Assembly: GCA_964452575.1 (NCBI GenBank)
Contig: CAYVMN010000053.1
Span: forward strand, 1 to 22,206
DNA length: 22,206 bases
DNA from: CAYVMN01 sp964452575
GTDB lineage: Bacteria; Desulfobacterota; DSM-4660; Desulfatiglandales; Desulfatiglandaceae
Direction of reading: 5' to 3'
The notes under the pieces are model-generated. The model was not told where the DNA came from, ran no database searches, and saw only the letters and a program-made list of their open reading frames with translations. Shown in pieces: positions 1 through 7,560 of this stretch (positions are counted from its first letter, which is position 1; every line of letters begins with the position of its first letter). Both the position numbers and the translations under genes were made by a program.

Positions 1-564
1 TCTGCCAAATTATGTGGAAAAATCTGCTTCACTCCGCATACAATCTTTATCGTTAAACAGCATAAGGGAAACATCTGGGTTTACAGCGAACCGGAAAAAG
101 GCACGACATTCAAGATCTACCTGCCGCGGGTCCAACACGACAAGACCGTGGCTGGCGTCAAAAAAGGCACAACGCTTTCGAAAGGCTCCGGGACCATTCT
201 GATTGTCGAAGACGAACCGGCTGTGCGCCGTGTAGCGGAAAGGACACTGAAAGAGTTTGGATACAGGGTTTTTGCATCGGCCTCACCCCTTGAAGCGGAA
301 GAGATTCTATCTTCCCATGGAGACAAGATCGATCTCATGGCGACCGATGTCGTTATGCCGAATCGAAGCGGTCTTGAACTTTACAACGAGGCAAAGAAAT
401 CGCACCCGAACCTCAGTGTGCTCTTCATGTCAGGACATACGTACGACACCGTCATAAACAGCGGTGTCATGGAGCACGGAACCCCCTTCTTCCAGAAACC
501 GTTCAGATCGGAGGCCCTGGTCCGAAAGGTAAACGAAATTCTAAGAGGCCGAAAAGATGAGTAA
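1..564 (+). CDS. Hybrid sensor histidine kinase, C-terminal part (ATPase end plus receiver domain), partial
   Basis: The reading frame is open from base 1 and has no credible internal start, so this is the 3' end of a gene that begins outside the window. Codons from about base 49 read IVKQHKGNIWVYSEPEKGTT, the usual end of a HATPase_c domain. A short linker leads to a receiver domain from about base 190: acidic pair in ILIVEDEP, phospho-acceptor Asp at bases 346-348 in TDVVMP, Ser in FMSGHT and Lys in QKPF. The protein would autophosphorylate and pass phosphate to its own receiver. Before base 49 the frame does not resemble the expected G2 box (GxGLGLxxVYG), although another frame gives a weak likeness up to there. 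A frameshift or poor sequence at the edge is possible. The gene converges on the next kinase, with 35 nt between the stop codons. Confidence 0.85.
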   Translation, partial: SAKLCGKICFTPHTIFIVKQHKGNIWVYSEPEKGTTFKIYLPRVQHDKTVAGVKKGTTLSKGSGTILIVEDEPAVRRVAERTLKEFGYRVFASASPLEAEEILSSHGDKIDLMATDVVMPNRSGLELYNEAKKSHPNLSVLFMSGHTYDTVINSGVMEHGTPFFQKPFRSEALVRKVNEILRGRKDE

Positions 565-599
565 GGATTTCCAAAGGGACCTCAGTGGATTGGGTTAGA

Positions 600-3500
600 C
601 TACTTGCCCTCTAAGACCTCCTTCAATCTATCAGAAAGTGCTGAGATCGAAAACGGTTTCTGAATGAATCCCTCGGCCCCGGCATCAAGGATCTCCTGAG
701 CCGGACCCTCTATGGAATAGCCGGTACAGACGATCACTTTGAGATCCGGCCTGGCATCCATGATAAGGGGATACACCCTGTCACCAGGCATATCAGGGAG
801 CTTTATGTCCAGGAGGGCAAGGTCAATATCCCCATCAAATGTCCTTGTAATCTCAACGGCTTCTTGGCCGGTTCTGGCCTCCAAAACGCAGTACCCAAGC
901 CTTTCCAACGTCTTTCGGGTGAGCATTATTACTTGTTCTTCATCCTCAATGACCAAAATGGTCCCTTCACCCCTGGCAGGTCCGGGCTCAGGCCTTAAAA
1001 CCACCTCTTCCTTGGCCTTTTCCCTGCCCTCAATCCCAGGGAGATAGATATGGACCACAGTCCCCTTGCCCGGTTCTGAGTCAACCGAGATCCATCCATC
1101 ATGGCCCTTTATAATCCCGTAGACAGATGCCATACCCAGCCCGCGGCCGATAAAGTGGGTGGTGAAAAACGGCTCAAATATCCTGTTCTTGGTCTCTTCA
1201 TCCATGCCTTTGCCGTCATCCTCAACAGAAAGGCAGACATGAGGACCCGGCCTGAGACCTGGATAGTCCTTTATAGACTCCTGGTCGAGCTCCATATTTT
1301 TTACAGAGATCTTGATACGGCCTGGTCCTTCTATGGCCTCATTTGAATTGGCTACTATAGCAGACAGTACCATCTGCATTTGGGTGCGGTCGATCTCTAC
1401 GTTCATGGTATCCAGTGGCAGGTCTGTCTCCACATGAATATCCGGATCGATGGTGTGCTGGATCAAGGGTAGCGTCTCCCTTACGAAAGCGGTCAAAGAG
1501 ATGATTTCAGGATTATATCTTCCCCCCCTTGCGTAGGCCACCAGTTGACTGGTGAGATGGGCCATACGAAAGGCTGATTCCTTCATGGCCTTAGTGTATT
1601 CCATGACCCTCTCATCTTCAGGATACTCCATCTCCAGCAATCCGGTGTACCCCGTTATCGAAGTCAGGGCATTGTTGAACTGGTGGGCAATGCCCCATGC
1701 CAGGGTGGCGATGGCCTCCATCTTCTCAGCTTGCATGAGTTGGGCCTGGAGCCTTTTCGTTTCTGTAATATCTTGATCTATCCCGAACATACGAACCGGG
1801 GCTCCCGTCTCATCACACTCCACCTCTCCACGATTGCGAATAATTCTCTCTTTACCCTCAATAGGTACAGTTCGAAACTCAAAATCAAAGGAGCCCTTCT
1901 TTTCGATTGCTTCTTTGAGCACAGAGGTGACGCGCTCTCTATCGGCCGGGTGTACGCGGGTCAGGAAGGTCTCAAAAGAAGGGCCTTCTGGATCTCCTGG
2001 CCTAAGTCCAAGAATGCGATACGTCTCATCAGACCATTGCCCCCAGTTGAGTTCCAAGTCTCGGCTCCAGTTCCCAACATGCGCAATCTTCTGGGCCTTG
2101 TCCAAATTGTCCTTGGCCACCCTCAACTCTTCTTCTGCTCGCTTGCTCTCAGTGATGTCTGTCATAAAGCATAAGGTAGCGGGCTTCTCACCCCAAGAGA
2201 ACAATACCACACTGAGCCTTATCCACCTAACATCCCCAGTTTTATTAATAATTCTAAAATTATAGGTATTGGGAACCGCTTCCCCATTGATCCGTTTTCT
2301 GTAGCGCTCTTTCACCATTTCCCGATCTTCTTCATGTATAAAATAGGTAAAAGGCCTGGAGGTTAATTCCTCCTGTGAATAACCATAGATCTCCTCTGCC
2401 TTGGGATTGGCAACTTTAAACGCGCCATCCTGAGCAACCAAGATGGCTTCATTTGCATTTTCGAAAAGCGTTCGGTATTTCTCCTCATTCTCCCGAAGTG
2501 TCTCCTCAGCCCGCTTGCGCATTAATGCTTCAGTAAAAGAAATTGAAAGGGTTTCAATAGCTTGCTGATCATATAGATCATAGCCCGACTCTTTGTTACC
2601 CATGCCGATCATACCTATAGTCTTACCCCCATATTTCAAAGGAACACCCAAAAAAGAGGTGATCCTTGGATGACCTTTAGGAGTGCCTACTCGATCAGGA
2701 TAAGTGGATGGGTCATTGACGATCAGGGATTGTCCCTCCTTGAGTACTTTCCTCCAAATACCGCGGATCTCCATGTCTTTGAGCAACCTCGGGGCTTCAG
2801 ATTTCGGCATCTTGCAGGCATCCCAGCCTGGATTACTCAATGCAATGTTATCATAAGTACCGGTCCGGTTGATTTCACCGATAAAACCAAACTTGCTGCC
2901 GGTCAATTCCTCTGCCACTGCAAGACATTTACGGGCTACCTCTTTTTCGGTTTCACAACTCACGGTCTCTAACAACACTTGATTGATCCCTTCCAATAGC
3001 TTGTTTTGTTTGAGGATTCGTTCCTTACTCTGCCTGCTTCTGGTGATATCTCTCACCACGCTTACCCAACCGATTTGCCTATTTTGGTCATCATGTAAAG
3101 GCGCCACGTTATGCTCTGTGCTGAAGACGCTTCCATCCTTTCGCTTCATCTTGAACTCAGGTAGGTAAAAGAAATCCTGCCCCTCTATTGCTGATAAAAG
3201 CTGTTCTCGAAAATTCCGTAGTGACATCTCATCAACATGCAGGAAGGCCGTCGTCTGGCCCACCATTTCTTGGGGAGTGTAACCAAAGATCTCTGTCGTT
3301 GCTGGGTTGCAGTCTATGATTGTAGGGGGGACATCTGCATCCAAGACAATGATCGCATCTCTCTGGCTGGTGAAAATTCTTTCAAACAACTCCTTGGACT
3401 GCCTCAGAATCTCCTCGACTCGCTTTCGTTCGATAACCTCCTCTTGAAGCCTTTTGCTGGCCTCCTGCAATTCAAGTGTTCGCTCTGTGACCATCTCCTC

Positions 3501-3956
3501 AAGTCTCTTGACCCTTAGCCTGTCTTCCGATATGTCTCGACAGATCCCCAATACCCTGATCACATTCCCATCCCCATCAATGACCGGGGTGTAAATCGTA
3601 TCAAAGGCCCTTTTCCCTGCGGGCAAGGGGATCTCATGTACAACGAAGACCTTTTCCTTTTTGTCGAAGGCTTCCTGGAGATAAGGCTCTATGATCTCAG
3701 CTCTTGAGCCCATGATATCCCTATTTGTCTTTCCAATGACCTGATCGGGTTTCAGTCCAAGAAGAGATGCCCCTGGTCTATTTATAAAGGTGTATCTGAG
3801 TTGGGGGTCGTACAGCACAAAGGCATCAGCAGAATAGGACAGCAAGAGATCCAGATCGGATTCCACTTCTCTATCCGCCTCATCCGCACGGGAAGATCTT
3901 GTTTCCAGTTCCTTGAGCCTTTGTTCCAATTCCTCGTACGTTGGTCTTCTGTCCAT
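600..3956 (-). CDS. Cytoplasmic PAS/GAF hybrid histidine kinase with C-terminal receiver
   Basis: A protein of 1118 residues from the chosen start. It begins with a coiled coil (MDRRPTYEELEQRLKELE), then PAS domains near 36-145 and 190-305, a GAF_2-type domain near 330-475, and PAS domains near 492-605 and 620-735. The kinase core follows: H box with His758 (GIAHQFNN, where HDFNN is more usual), N box near 870 (NSNEAI), G1 near 913 (DDGKGM), F box FEPFFTT and G2 near 937 (GRGLGMASVYG). The receiver has IEDEE, Asp1050 in LLDIKLP and QKPF. No membrane segment or signal peptide is visible, so it should sense a cytoplasmic or diffusible signal; the ligand is unknown. The frame is open upstream to 4031, but the start at 3956 matches the usual N-terminus of this kinase type and has a G-rich, imperfect ribosome binding site. 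The final output is unknown. Confidence 0.9.
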   Translation of the reverse strand: MDRRPTYEELEQRLKELETRSSRADEADREVESDLDLLLSYSADAFVLYDPQLRYTFINRPGASLLGLKPDQVIGKTNRDIMGSRAEIIEPYLQEAFDKKEKVFVVHEIPLPAGKRAFDTIYTPVIDGDGNVIRVLGICRDISEDRLRVKRLEEMVTERTLELQEASKRLQEEVIERKRVEEILRQSKELFERIFTSQRDAIIVLDADVPPTIIDCNPATTEIFGYTPQEMVGQTTAFLHVDEMSLRNFREQLLSAIEGQDFFYLPEFKMKRKDGSVFSTEHNVAPLHDDQNRQIGWVSVVRDITRSRQSKERILKQNKLLEGINQVLLETVSCETEKEVARKCLAVAEELTGSKFGFIGEINRTGTYDNIALSNPGWDACKMPKSEAPRLLKDMEIRGIWRKVLKEGQSLIVNDPSTYPDRVGTPKGHPRITSFLGVPLKYGGKTIGMIGMGNKESGYDLYDQQAIETLSISFTEALMRKRAEETLRENEEKYRTLFENANEAILVAQDGAFKVANPKAEEIYGYSQEELTSRPFTYFIHEEDREMVKERYRKRINGEAVPNTYNFRIINKTGDVRWIRLSVVLFSWGEKPATLCFMTDITESKRAEEELRVAKDNLDKAQKIAHVGNWSRDLELNWGQWSDETYRILGLRPGDPEGPSFETFLTRVHPADRERVTSVLKEAIEKKGSFDFEFRTVPIEGKERIIRNRGEVECDETGAPVRMFGIDQDITETKRLQAQLMQAEKMEAIATLAWGIAHQFNNALTSITGYTGLLEMEYPEDERVMEYTKAMKESAFRMAHLTSQLVAYARGGRYNPEIISLTAFVRETLPLIQHTIDPDIHVETDLPLDTMNVEIDRTQMQMVLSAIVANSNEAIEGPGRIKISVKNMELDQESIKDYPGLRPGPHVCLSVEDDGKGMDEETKNRIFEPFFTTHFIGRGLGMASVYGIIKGHDGWISVDSEPGKGTVVHIYLPGIEGREKAKEEVVLRPEPGPARGEGTILVIEDEEQVIMLTRKTLERLGYCVLEARTGQEAVEITRTFDGDIDLALLDIKLPDMPGDRVYPLIMDARPDLKVIVCTGYSIEGPAQEILDAGAEGFIQKPFSISALSDRLKEVLEGK

Positions 3957-3983
3957 AAGGGAATCCCCCCGTCTCACCATGGT

Positions 3984-4018
3984 TGATCCAACGAACAACG
4001 TCTCCGTAGGTTGGATCA
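3984..4018. repeat. 9-bp inverted repeat upstream of the hybrid kinase
   Basis: TGATCCAAC (3984-3992) is repeated in inverted form as GTTGGATCA (4010-4018) with a 17-nt spacer, 28 nt before the preferred kinase start. It could be a leader hairpin or an operator. No T-tract follows it on the minus strand, so a simple terminator is unlikely. Confidence 0.4.
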
Positions 4019-4063
4019 GGAAGCAGAGCACGCTGATTGTTGATTGCCGAAAGGTCAGGCTGT

Positions 4064-4320
4064 CTATAGCATTTCCGCTGGGGAGTCCAGACGATCACCA
4101 AGCATATTCACATAGCTTCCCAGCTCGTTATCGTGCCACCCGTAGATCACCGCCTGGGTAATGGCAAGCCTTACCAGGTGTTGGTTTTCCCTTTCATCTC
4201 CGGAAGCACGAGAGCAAGCGTATTTGCCGCCCCTGTTGCAGTCAAGATGATATTATTCAGATTTCGCTTGTAACATGTGTAGGATCCAAGCCTGTGTGCC
4301 TGCCTTGTCCCGAAAGGGGA
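4064..4320 (-). pseudogene. Glyceraldehyde-3-phosphate dehydrogenase remnant (C-terminal pieces, frameshifted)
   Basis: Two minus-strand frames carry pieces of GAPDH-family sequence in the right order. The first, ending at 4171, contains NNIILTATGAANTLALVLPE and then MKGK. This matches the family block NIIPTSTGAAKAVGxVLPELKGK. The second, ending with TAG at 4064-4066, contains AVIYGWHDNELGSYVNMLGD, which matches the C-terminal block xxxYDNExGYxxRxxDL. In a real enzyme these blocks are far apart, so most of the catalytic domain between them is missing and the frame changes. Just upstream, SYT may be left over from the HSYTxDQ stretch. No start, no catalytic Cys region and no Rossmann fold are present. 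I infer a dead gene; the match is from memory of the family. Confidence 0.65.
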
Positions 4321-4390
4321 AGATATTACGGAAACCCAAAAACTTGCAGCACTCCGGACAGGGGAGGGCAAGGGCGCCGGAAATGGCATA

Positions 4391-4672
4391 TTATCCGTAG
4401 AAATAGATGCTGTATTGAGTTTCTTCTCCCAGCAAGGCATCAACCTTGTCTTGTACCTCTGCCCTTTCTTTACTGGCTGCCCACGCTTTCCAATCGTCAA
4501 TGGATTTCCATGTACCGATCACCAGGTAATCCTCCGGATCTTCAGCATTTCTCCAGGTCTCACCGGAAATATAACCGGGCTGAACCATCGCCAGTGACCT
4601 GAGCTCCAACAAAAGGGGTAATAGCTCCTTTCCCTTAGGGACCTTCCTCTTGATAATGATTTTTACAGCCAT
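4391..4672 (-). CDS. Antibiotic biosynthesis monooxygenase (ABM) domain protein
   Basis: A 93-residue protein that starts MAVKIIIKRKVPKGKELLPL. The start at 4672 is supported by AGGAG six nt upstream; the longer open frame upstream has no such site. Its features fit the small ferredoxin-like ABM fold: a first strand of alternating hydrophobic residues, the central GYISGETWRN block, then YLVIGTWKSIDDWKAW, where a conserved Trp follows the strand, and a terminal strand YSIYFYG. Family members act as dimers and include quinone or haem monooxygenases, but many have no known substrate and that is the case here. It lies 112 nt downstream of the 98-residue hypothetical gene in the same direction and is probably cotranscribed with it. 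Confidence 0.75.
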   Translation of the reverse strand: MAVKIIIKRKVPKGKELLPLLLELRSLAMVQPGYISGETWRNAEDPEDYLVIGTWKSIDDWKAWAASKERAEVQDKVDALLGEETQYSIYFYG

Positions 4673-4784
4673 ATTTTCTCCTGCCTTTTTCCTTACTATG
4701 GATTTCAGGGTACTTTGGTCGCATTCAGCAGCGGGGCATTCGACAATTCTTGGTTGTTTTTGTCTCTCTACTTTTTCCCATCCG

Positions 4785-5081
4785 TTATCGCGGTTCGATA
4801 TAAACCGGTTGTCCCATCTCAGAAAAGGCAAAGTTGTGGAATACGTTGTAGCCGTTATAGTCCAGCACTCTTAGGTCATCGCTCTGATTCAGGTCTCCCA
4901 TGACCACATTGTACTGATTCCCATATTTGTGCTTGACTCTGTCCAATGGAAGCTCGGCAGCGATATATTTCTCGATGCCTTTGGCCTTTAGCTTTGAGAT
5001 AAGCTTGGGGTCCTTAAAAGATTCATAGGTGGTCAGAATCAAAATAGGCCCTGTCCCTGTGAAAACGATACCTGCTTTCAT
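4785..5081 (-). CDS. Conserved hypothetical cytoplasmic protein, 98 aa
   Basis: Starts MKAGIVFTGTGPILILTTYE with a strong AAGGAGG site eight nt before the ATG. There is no signal peptide and no membrane span. The N-terminal strand and glycine loop (GIVFTGTGPILIL), the block LISKLKAKGIEKYIAAELPL and the run VVMGDLNQSDDLRVLDYNG give it a globular, mixed alpha/beta look. I recall similar short proteins from deltaproteobacteria, but no established function, and I assign none. It sits between the GAF gene and the ABM gene, all on the minus strand; the 207-nt gap upstream allows its own promoter. Confidence 0.75.
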   Translation of the reverse strand: MKAGIVFTGTGPILILTTYESFKDPKLISKLKAKGIEKYIAAELPLDRVKHKYGNQYNVVMGDLNQSDDLRVLDYNGYNVFHNFAFSEMGQPVYIEPR

Positions 5082-5288
5082 GTCACTAACCTCCTTTATA
5101 TTGTGCCCTTAAGTAGTTCTCTGTGAGTATAATATGTTCTTTAGGTCTAAGGCATATACAAGTCTACGCTTGACTCATGTGTATCGCAGTTCTAATTTCC
5201 TCGACACGTTTTCTCAACTGTCGGTTCCTGGAAGTGTTTGCCTTCATCCTTGTGGAGCCGAGCCCTTAAGTCCGATTGTCTCACCGGT
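5082..5288. other. Non-coding gap between GAF gene and 98-aa hypothetical gene
   Basis: AT-rich 207-nt gap. I see no strong hairpin terminator. A 27-codon minus-strand frame (MKANTSRNRQLRKRVEEIRT...) is present, but AAGG touches its ATG with no spacing, so I do not call it. The only strong signal is the ribosome binding site of the downstream gene at its lower end. Confidence 0.4.
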
Positions 5289-5855
5289 TTATCTCTTGAA
5301 TAAGGGCATCAGGTCCTTCGGTAAGGCGTTCATCGTCTCATGAATAGATTGCAGCGCATTTAGGAGACGGGTATACATCATTGCTAGTCCGATATTCTCC
5401 CCCAATATGAGTAAAGAGTCTACGTCACGCTCAGTAATGTCCCAGATTTCGTGATGGTATAACCGCAGGACACCCACAGTATCACGGTAAAATAGAATTG
5501 GAACAGAGACGATTCCCCCGATGCCCTCCTTTACTGCATCCTGGGGATACTGCAGGTGATCGGTTTTGGTCACATCCCTGATGACAGCCGGCTCTCCCTT
5601 TAATGTAGATGAAATGCTCTTATCTGCCATAATCGGCCCCTTATTCAAATAGCTGATGCTCAACCCAAAGCTGGCCAGGACTTCAAGCTCTTCTGTCTCC
5701 GGGTTCAGGGCAAAAATCGTGCAACCCTTGATTTCAAGGACCCCTACCAGCAACTGGGTCAGGTGATTGGCCATGATTTCCATATTATCAGATTCTGCGA
5801 TGGCCCTTGTTACTGCCTTAAACACCTCCATGCTGATTTTATCTTCCCTGTTCAT
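5289..5855 (-). CDS. GAF domain sensor protein
   Basis: 188 residues, starting MNREDKISMEVFKAVTRAIA with AAGGAGG upstream. Residues about 20-160 form one GAF domain: an N-terminal helix, the core LEIKGCTIFALNPETEELEV, the loop ASFGLSISYLNKGPI, and the closing SVPILFYRDTVGVLRLYHHE strand pair. A C-terminal helix follows (LLILGENIGLAMMYTRLL). No kinase, cyclase or DNA-binding output is attached, so it would act through a partner protein or as a small-ligand sensor. It is 48 nt downstream of the universal stress protein gene and probably in the same transcript. The ligand is not predictable from the sequence. Confidence 0.85.
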   Translation of the reverse strand: MNREDKISMEVFKAVTRAIAESDNMEIMANHLTQLLVGVLEIKGCTIFALNPETEELEVLASFGLSISYLNKGPIMADKSISSTLKGEPAVIRDVTKTDHLQYPQDAVKEGIGGIVSVPILFYRDTVGVLRLYHHEIWDITERDVDSLLILGENIGLAMMYTRLLNALQSIHETMNALPKDLMPLFKR

Positions 5856-5903
5856 GGGATTCCTCCTTGCTGGTTACATGCCATGTCTTGAGGCCAGATC
5901 GGC

Positions 5904-6368
5904 TCATGTGACAATGCACACGACCGTTTCCTTTAGGTTGTTCACGACCTTATTGAAGACACTGGTAGTGAAAAACCGTGTAACTCTCCCCGGTTTATGA
6001 TTTATGACAACGAGATCGAAACGGCCTTCAGAGGCGAGATCCACGATCTCGCAGGCAACTTCCTTTTTCCTTGGCTTGAAGACATAATGGACCTGATCCT
6101 CAGAGAAGCCGTTCTCCACGAGTTTTTGGACGGCCGCTTTGAGGCCGGCCTCCTGATCTTGAACCCCTTGCTTAAGGGAAATTAGACCCGCTTTCAACCT
6201 GTCCATGACCGGACTATCCTTCGTCTCAATTTCCGGAGGAGGCGTGTACGCATGAAACAGGGTAATCTCAGTCTCTTTCAGGTGGGCGAAATGACGGATG
6301 ACAAAATCGAGGGCCCTTTGATCATAGTTGGTGAATTTGAAGGGCAATAATATCTTTTGGCTGGCCAT
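5904..6368 (-). CDS. Universal stress protein family (UspA-like)
   Basis: 154 residues beginning MASQKILLPFKFTNYDQRAL, with AAAGGAG before the start. The order of elements is that of a single Usp domain: strand ILLPF, helix ALDFVIRHFAHL, strand ITLFHAY, a long charged helical region, then VACEIVDLASEGRFDLVVIN and the final strand ETVVCIV. The ATP-binding motif normally reads Gx2Gx9G(S/T) after VIG. Here it reads NHKPGRVTRFFTTSVFNKVV, so the first glycine is absent while GR and the TTSV end remain. Nucleotide binding is therefore doubtful. It is the first gene of a likely stress or sensing unit with the downstream GAF gene. No clear promoter is seen upstream. Confidence 0.85.
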   Translation of the reverse strand: MASQKILLPFKFTNYDQRALDFVIRHFAHLKETEITLFHAYTPPPEIETKDSPVMDRLKAGLISLKQGVQDQEAGLKAAVQKLVENGFSEDQVHYVFKPRKKEVACEIVDLASEGRFDLVVINHKPGRVTRFFTTSVFNKVVNNLKETVVCIVT

Positions 6369-6597
6369 TTTTGACTCCTTTCTCCCTGGGTTTCAAGTAC
6401 TTCATTCCTGGTATATTCCGCGTTGGAAGAAGAGATGATAACCGGAGTACCCACAGATTGAGGCCTTCTAAGGTCGAGGTCTTTATTCGGCAATATATTT
6501 TAGTCCTGGAGTGGGAGATACAGATCCATTGGATTACCAGCCACAAAATCCTTCGGTACCGATGAAAAGAGTAAATGAGAATGGGATTGAGATGCCG

Positions 6598-6753
6598 TTA
6601 TTCCCTGTCCTTCTTCCCGGTGAGATCTTCCCTTGTTTTCTTATACCACGCTGCGCCACAAAATTCAAGAAAAACCTTAGTCTCCATCTCCCCGATCACC
6701 TCAAACGTGAACCGCGTCTGTTCTTTCGAAGTGGAAATACCGCAGGCGTTCAC
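6598..6753 (-). other. Unidentified 51-codon open frame, coding status uncertain
   Basis: A frame from a GTG at 6753 to TAA at 6598 encodes VNACGISTSKEQTRFTFEVI followed by GEMETKVFLEFCGAAWYKKT and a charged tail. Many codons start with G and the residue mix is protein-like. However, there is no ribosome binding site, the frame begins inside the GAACC repeat, and I recognise no family. It may be the end of a decayed gene. Confidence 0.2.
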
Positions 6754-6955
6754 AGGTTCCGGGTTAAGAGGTTCACGGTTAGGGACAAATCAACTCAGCA
6801 AACCCAAAGTTCTTGGGACAAATGCTGCTTTTCCCAGATTGATGGGAAAGAAAAGCCAGGTTTCAGGTTGGGATTTGATTAAATCGTCGCTTCTCTCATA
6901 GACACGTCTTGCAAAAGAACCTTGAACCCCTGAACCTTTGAACCCGTGAACGGTT
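6748..6955. repeat. GAACC-type short repeats in opposite orientation
   Basis: 6917-6955 is a run of about five 7-8-nt units of the type GAACCTT, GAACCCCT, GAACCTTT, GAACCCGT, GAACGGTT. 6748-6782 carries the complementary form (GTTCACAGG, GGGTTAAGAG, GTTCACGG). The two blocks are imperfect inverted copies about 134 bp apart. Such runs are often intergenic filler; no function can be assigned. Confidence 0.5.
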
Positions 6956-7148
6956 ACGAAATACCTTCAGGCACGGGAGGCCTCCAAACCCGTTCCAAAG
7001 TTATAGTCAATCAGACCCGGGCTGTAGACAAGATCCTTAACCCTCTATTTCTCCCCTATGCAGGGATATGGTTCTTCACCTTTCTCAGAAGCAGACTCAA
7101 AATGTTCAGTATCTCTTCAATTCTCATGACCCTTCCCGCCTGAGTCCC

Positions 7149-7514
7149 TCAAGTACCAATCTCAGAAAGACGCTCAAACAGATGATTTTCCCTACGCGAC
7201 CATAGACCACCCTGCTCTCCAGATTTCGGCTCCGTCTGTTTCCACAGGACATAGAGCACAACCACCTGGAGAAGGGCCGATAGGGAAACCCTCAGGGCCA
7301 CGCCGGCTGACCTCATCCGGGCTATGCCCACCATATAAAAGGGGATGCTCAGGAGTACCGCCCCGGTTCCCAAAAGGGCGGGGAACAGGGCGGGCAGGAC
7401 AATACGGGTCATCCTTATGGTCAGGGCCTTGATCGCGGGATCGTTAACGCCGGGAGCAATCAGATCAACAAGACCATCCGTCCAGAACCAGTCCAGCAGA
7501 ATCAGAACCAGCAG
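7149..7514 (-). pseudogene. Remnant resembling MurJ/MviN lipid II flippase, internally deleted
   Basis: The frame is open from just after a TAA (7515-7517) to TGA (7149-7151) but has no start codon near its upstream end. It begins LLVLILLDWFWTDGLVDLIA, followed by PGVNDPAIKALTIRMTRIVL and PALF. This matches the early MurJ block (hydrophobic span, then APGFxxxxxxLxxxLTRIMxPxLLF). Within about 25 residues it passes to IPFYMVGIARMRSAGVALRV and SLSALLQ, which resembles the late MurJ blocks (FYALGDTR and GLALATSLSALxN). Roughly 300 or more residues of the normal 500-residue protein would be missing. It may be a relic, or an unrelated small membrane protein starting at an internal ATG (7412). The assignment is from motif memory only. 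Confidence 0.5.
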
Positions 7515-7560
7515 TTAGGCATCAAGCTCCCACCTTGCTCCCCAATGGATCCTTTCATCA

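Larger units (their letters stand above)
6369..7148. other. 780-nt stretch without a supported gene
   Basis: Both strands are broken by stops and no frame has a good ribosome binding site joined to a recognisable protein. It contains GAACC-rich repeats at 6748-6782 and 6917-6955, described separately, and a minus-strand 51-codon frame at 6598-6753 whose composition looks coding but which I cannot identify. A second short minus-strand frame starts near 7128 (MRIEEILNILSLLLRKV...) after AAGGG and stops after 23 codons. The stretch looks like decayed or repeat-derived sequence. Confidence 0.5.

Noticed and set aside
565..599. Terminator between the two convergent kinase genes
   Set aside because: No stem of useful length and no T-run could be found in the 35 nt.
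1683..2265. Long plus-strand open frames opposite the hybrid kinase
   Set aside because: They are antisense to a multi-domain protein with clear motifs; no ribosome binding site or recognisable domain.
4171..4500. A 109-codon minus-strand frame as an intact gene
   Set aside because: Its upstream half overlaps the ABM gene in another frame and only its last residues match GAPDH, so it is part of the relic.
6511..6901. Two overlapping plus-strand frames of about 110-120 codons
   Set aside because: They run through the GAACC repeat, have no good start site and no recognisable protein pattern.
6748..6955. CRISPR array
   Set aside because: The repeats are 7-8 nt, degenerate and without regular spacers; no cas gene is nearby.
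6946..7143. A 65-codon plus-strand frame downstream of the GAACC repeat
   Set aside because: No ribosome binding site, atypical composition and no family likeness.
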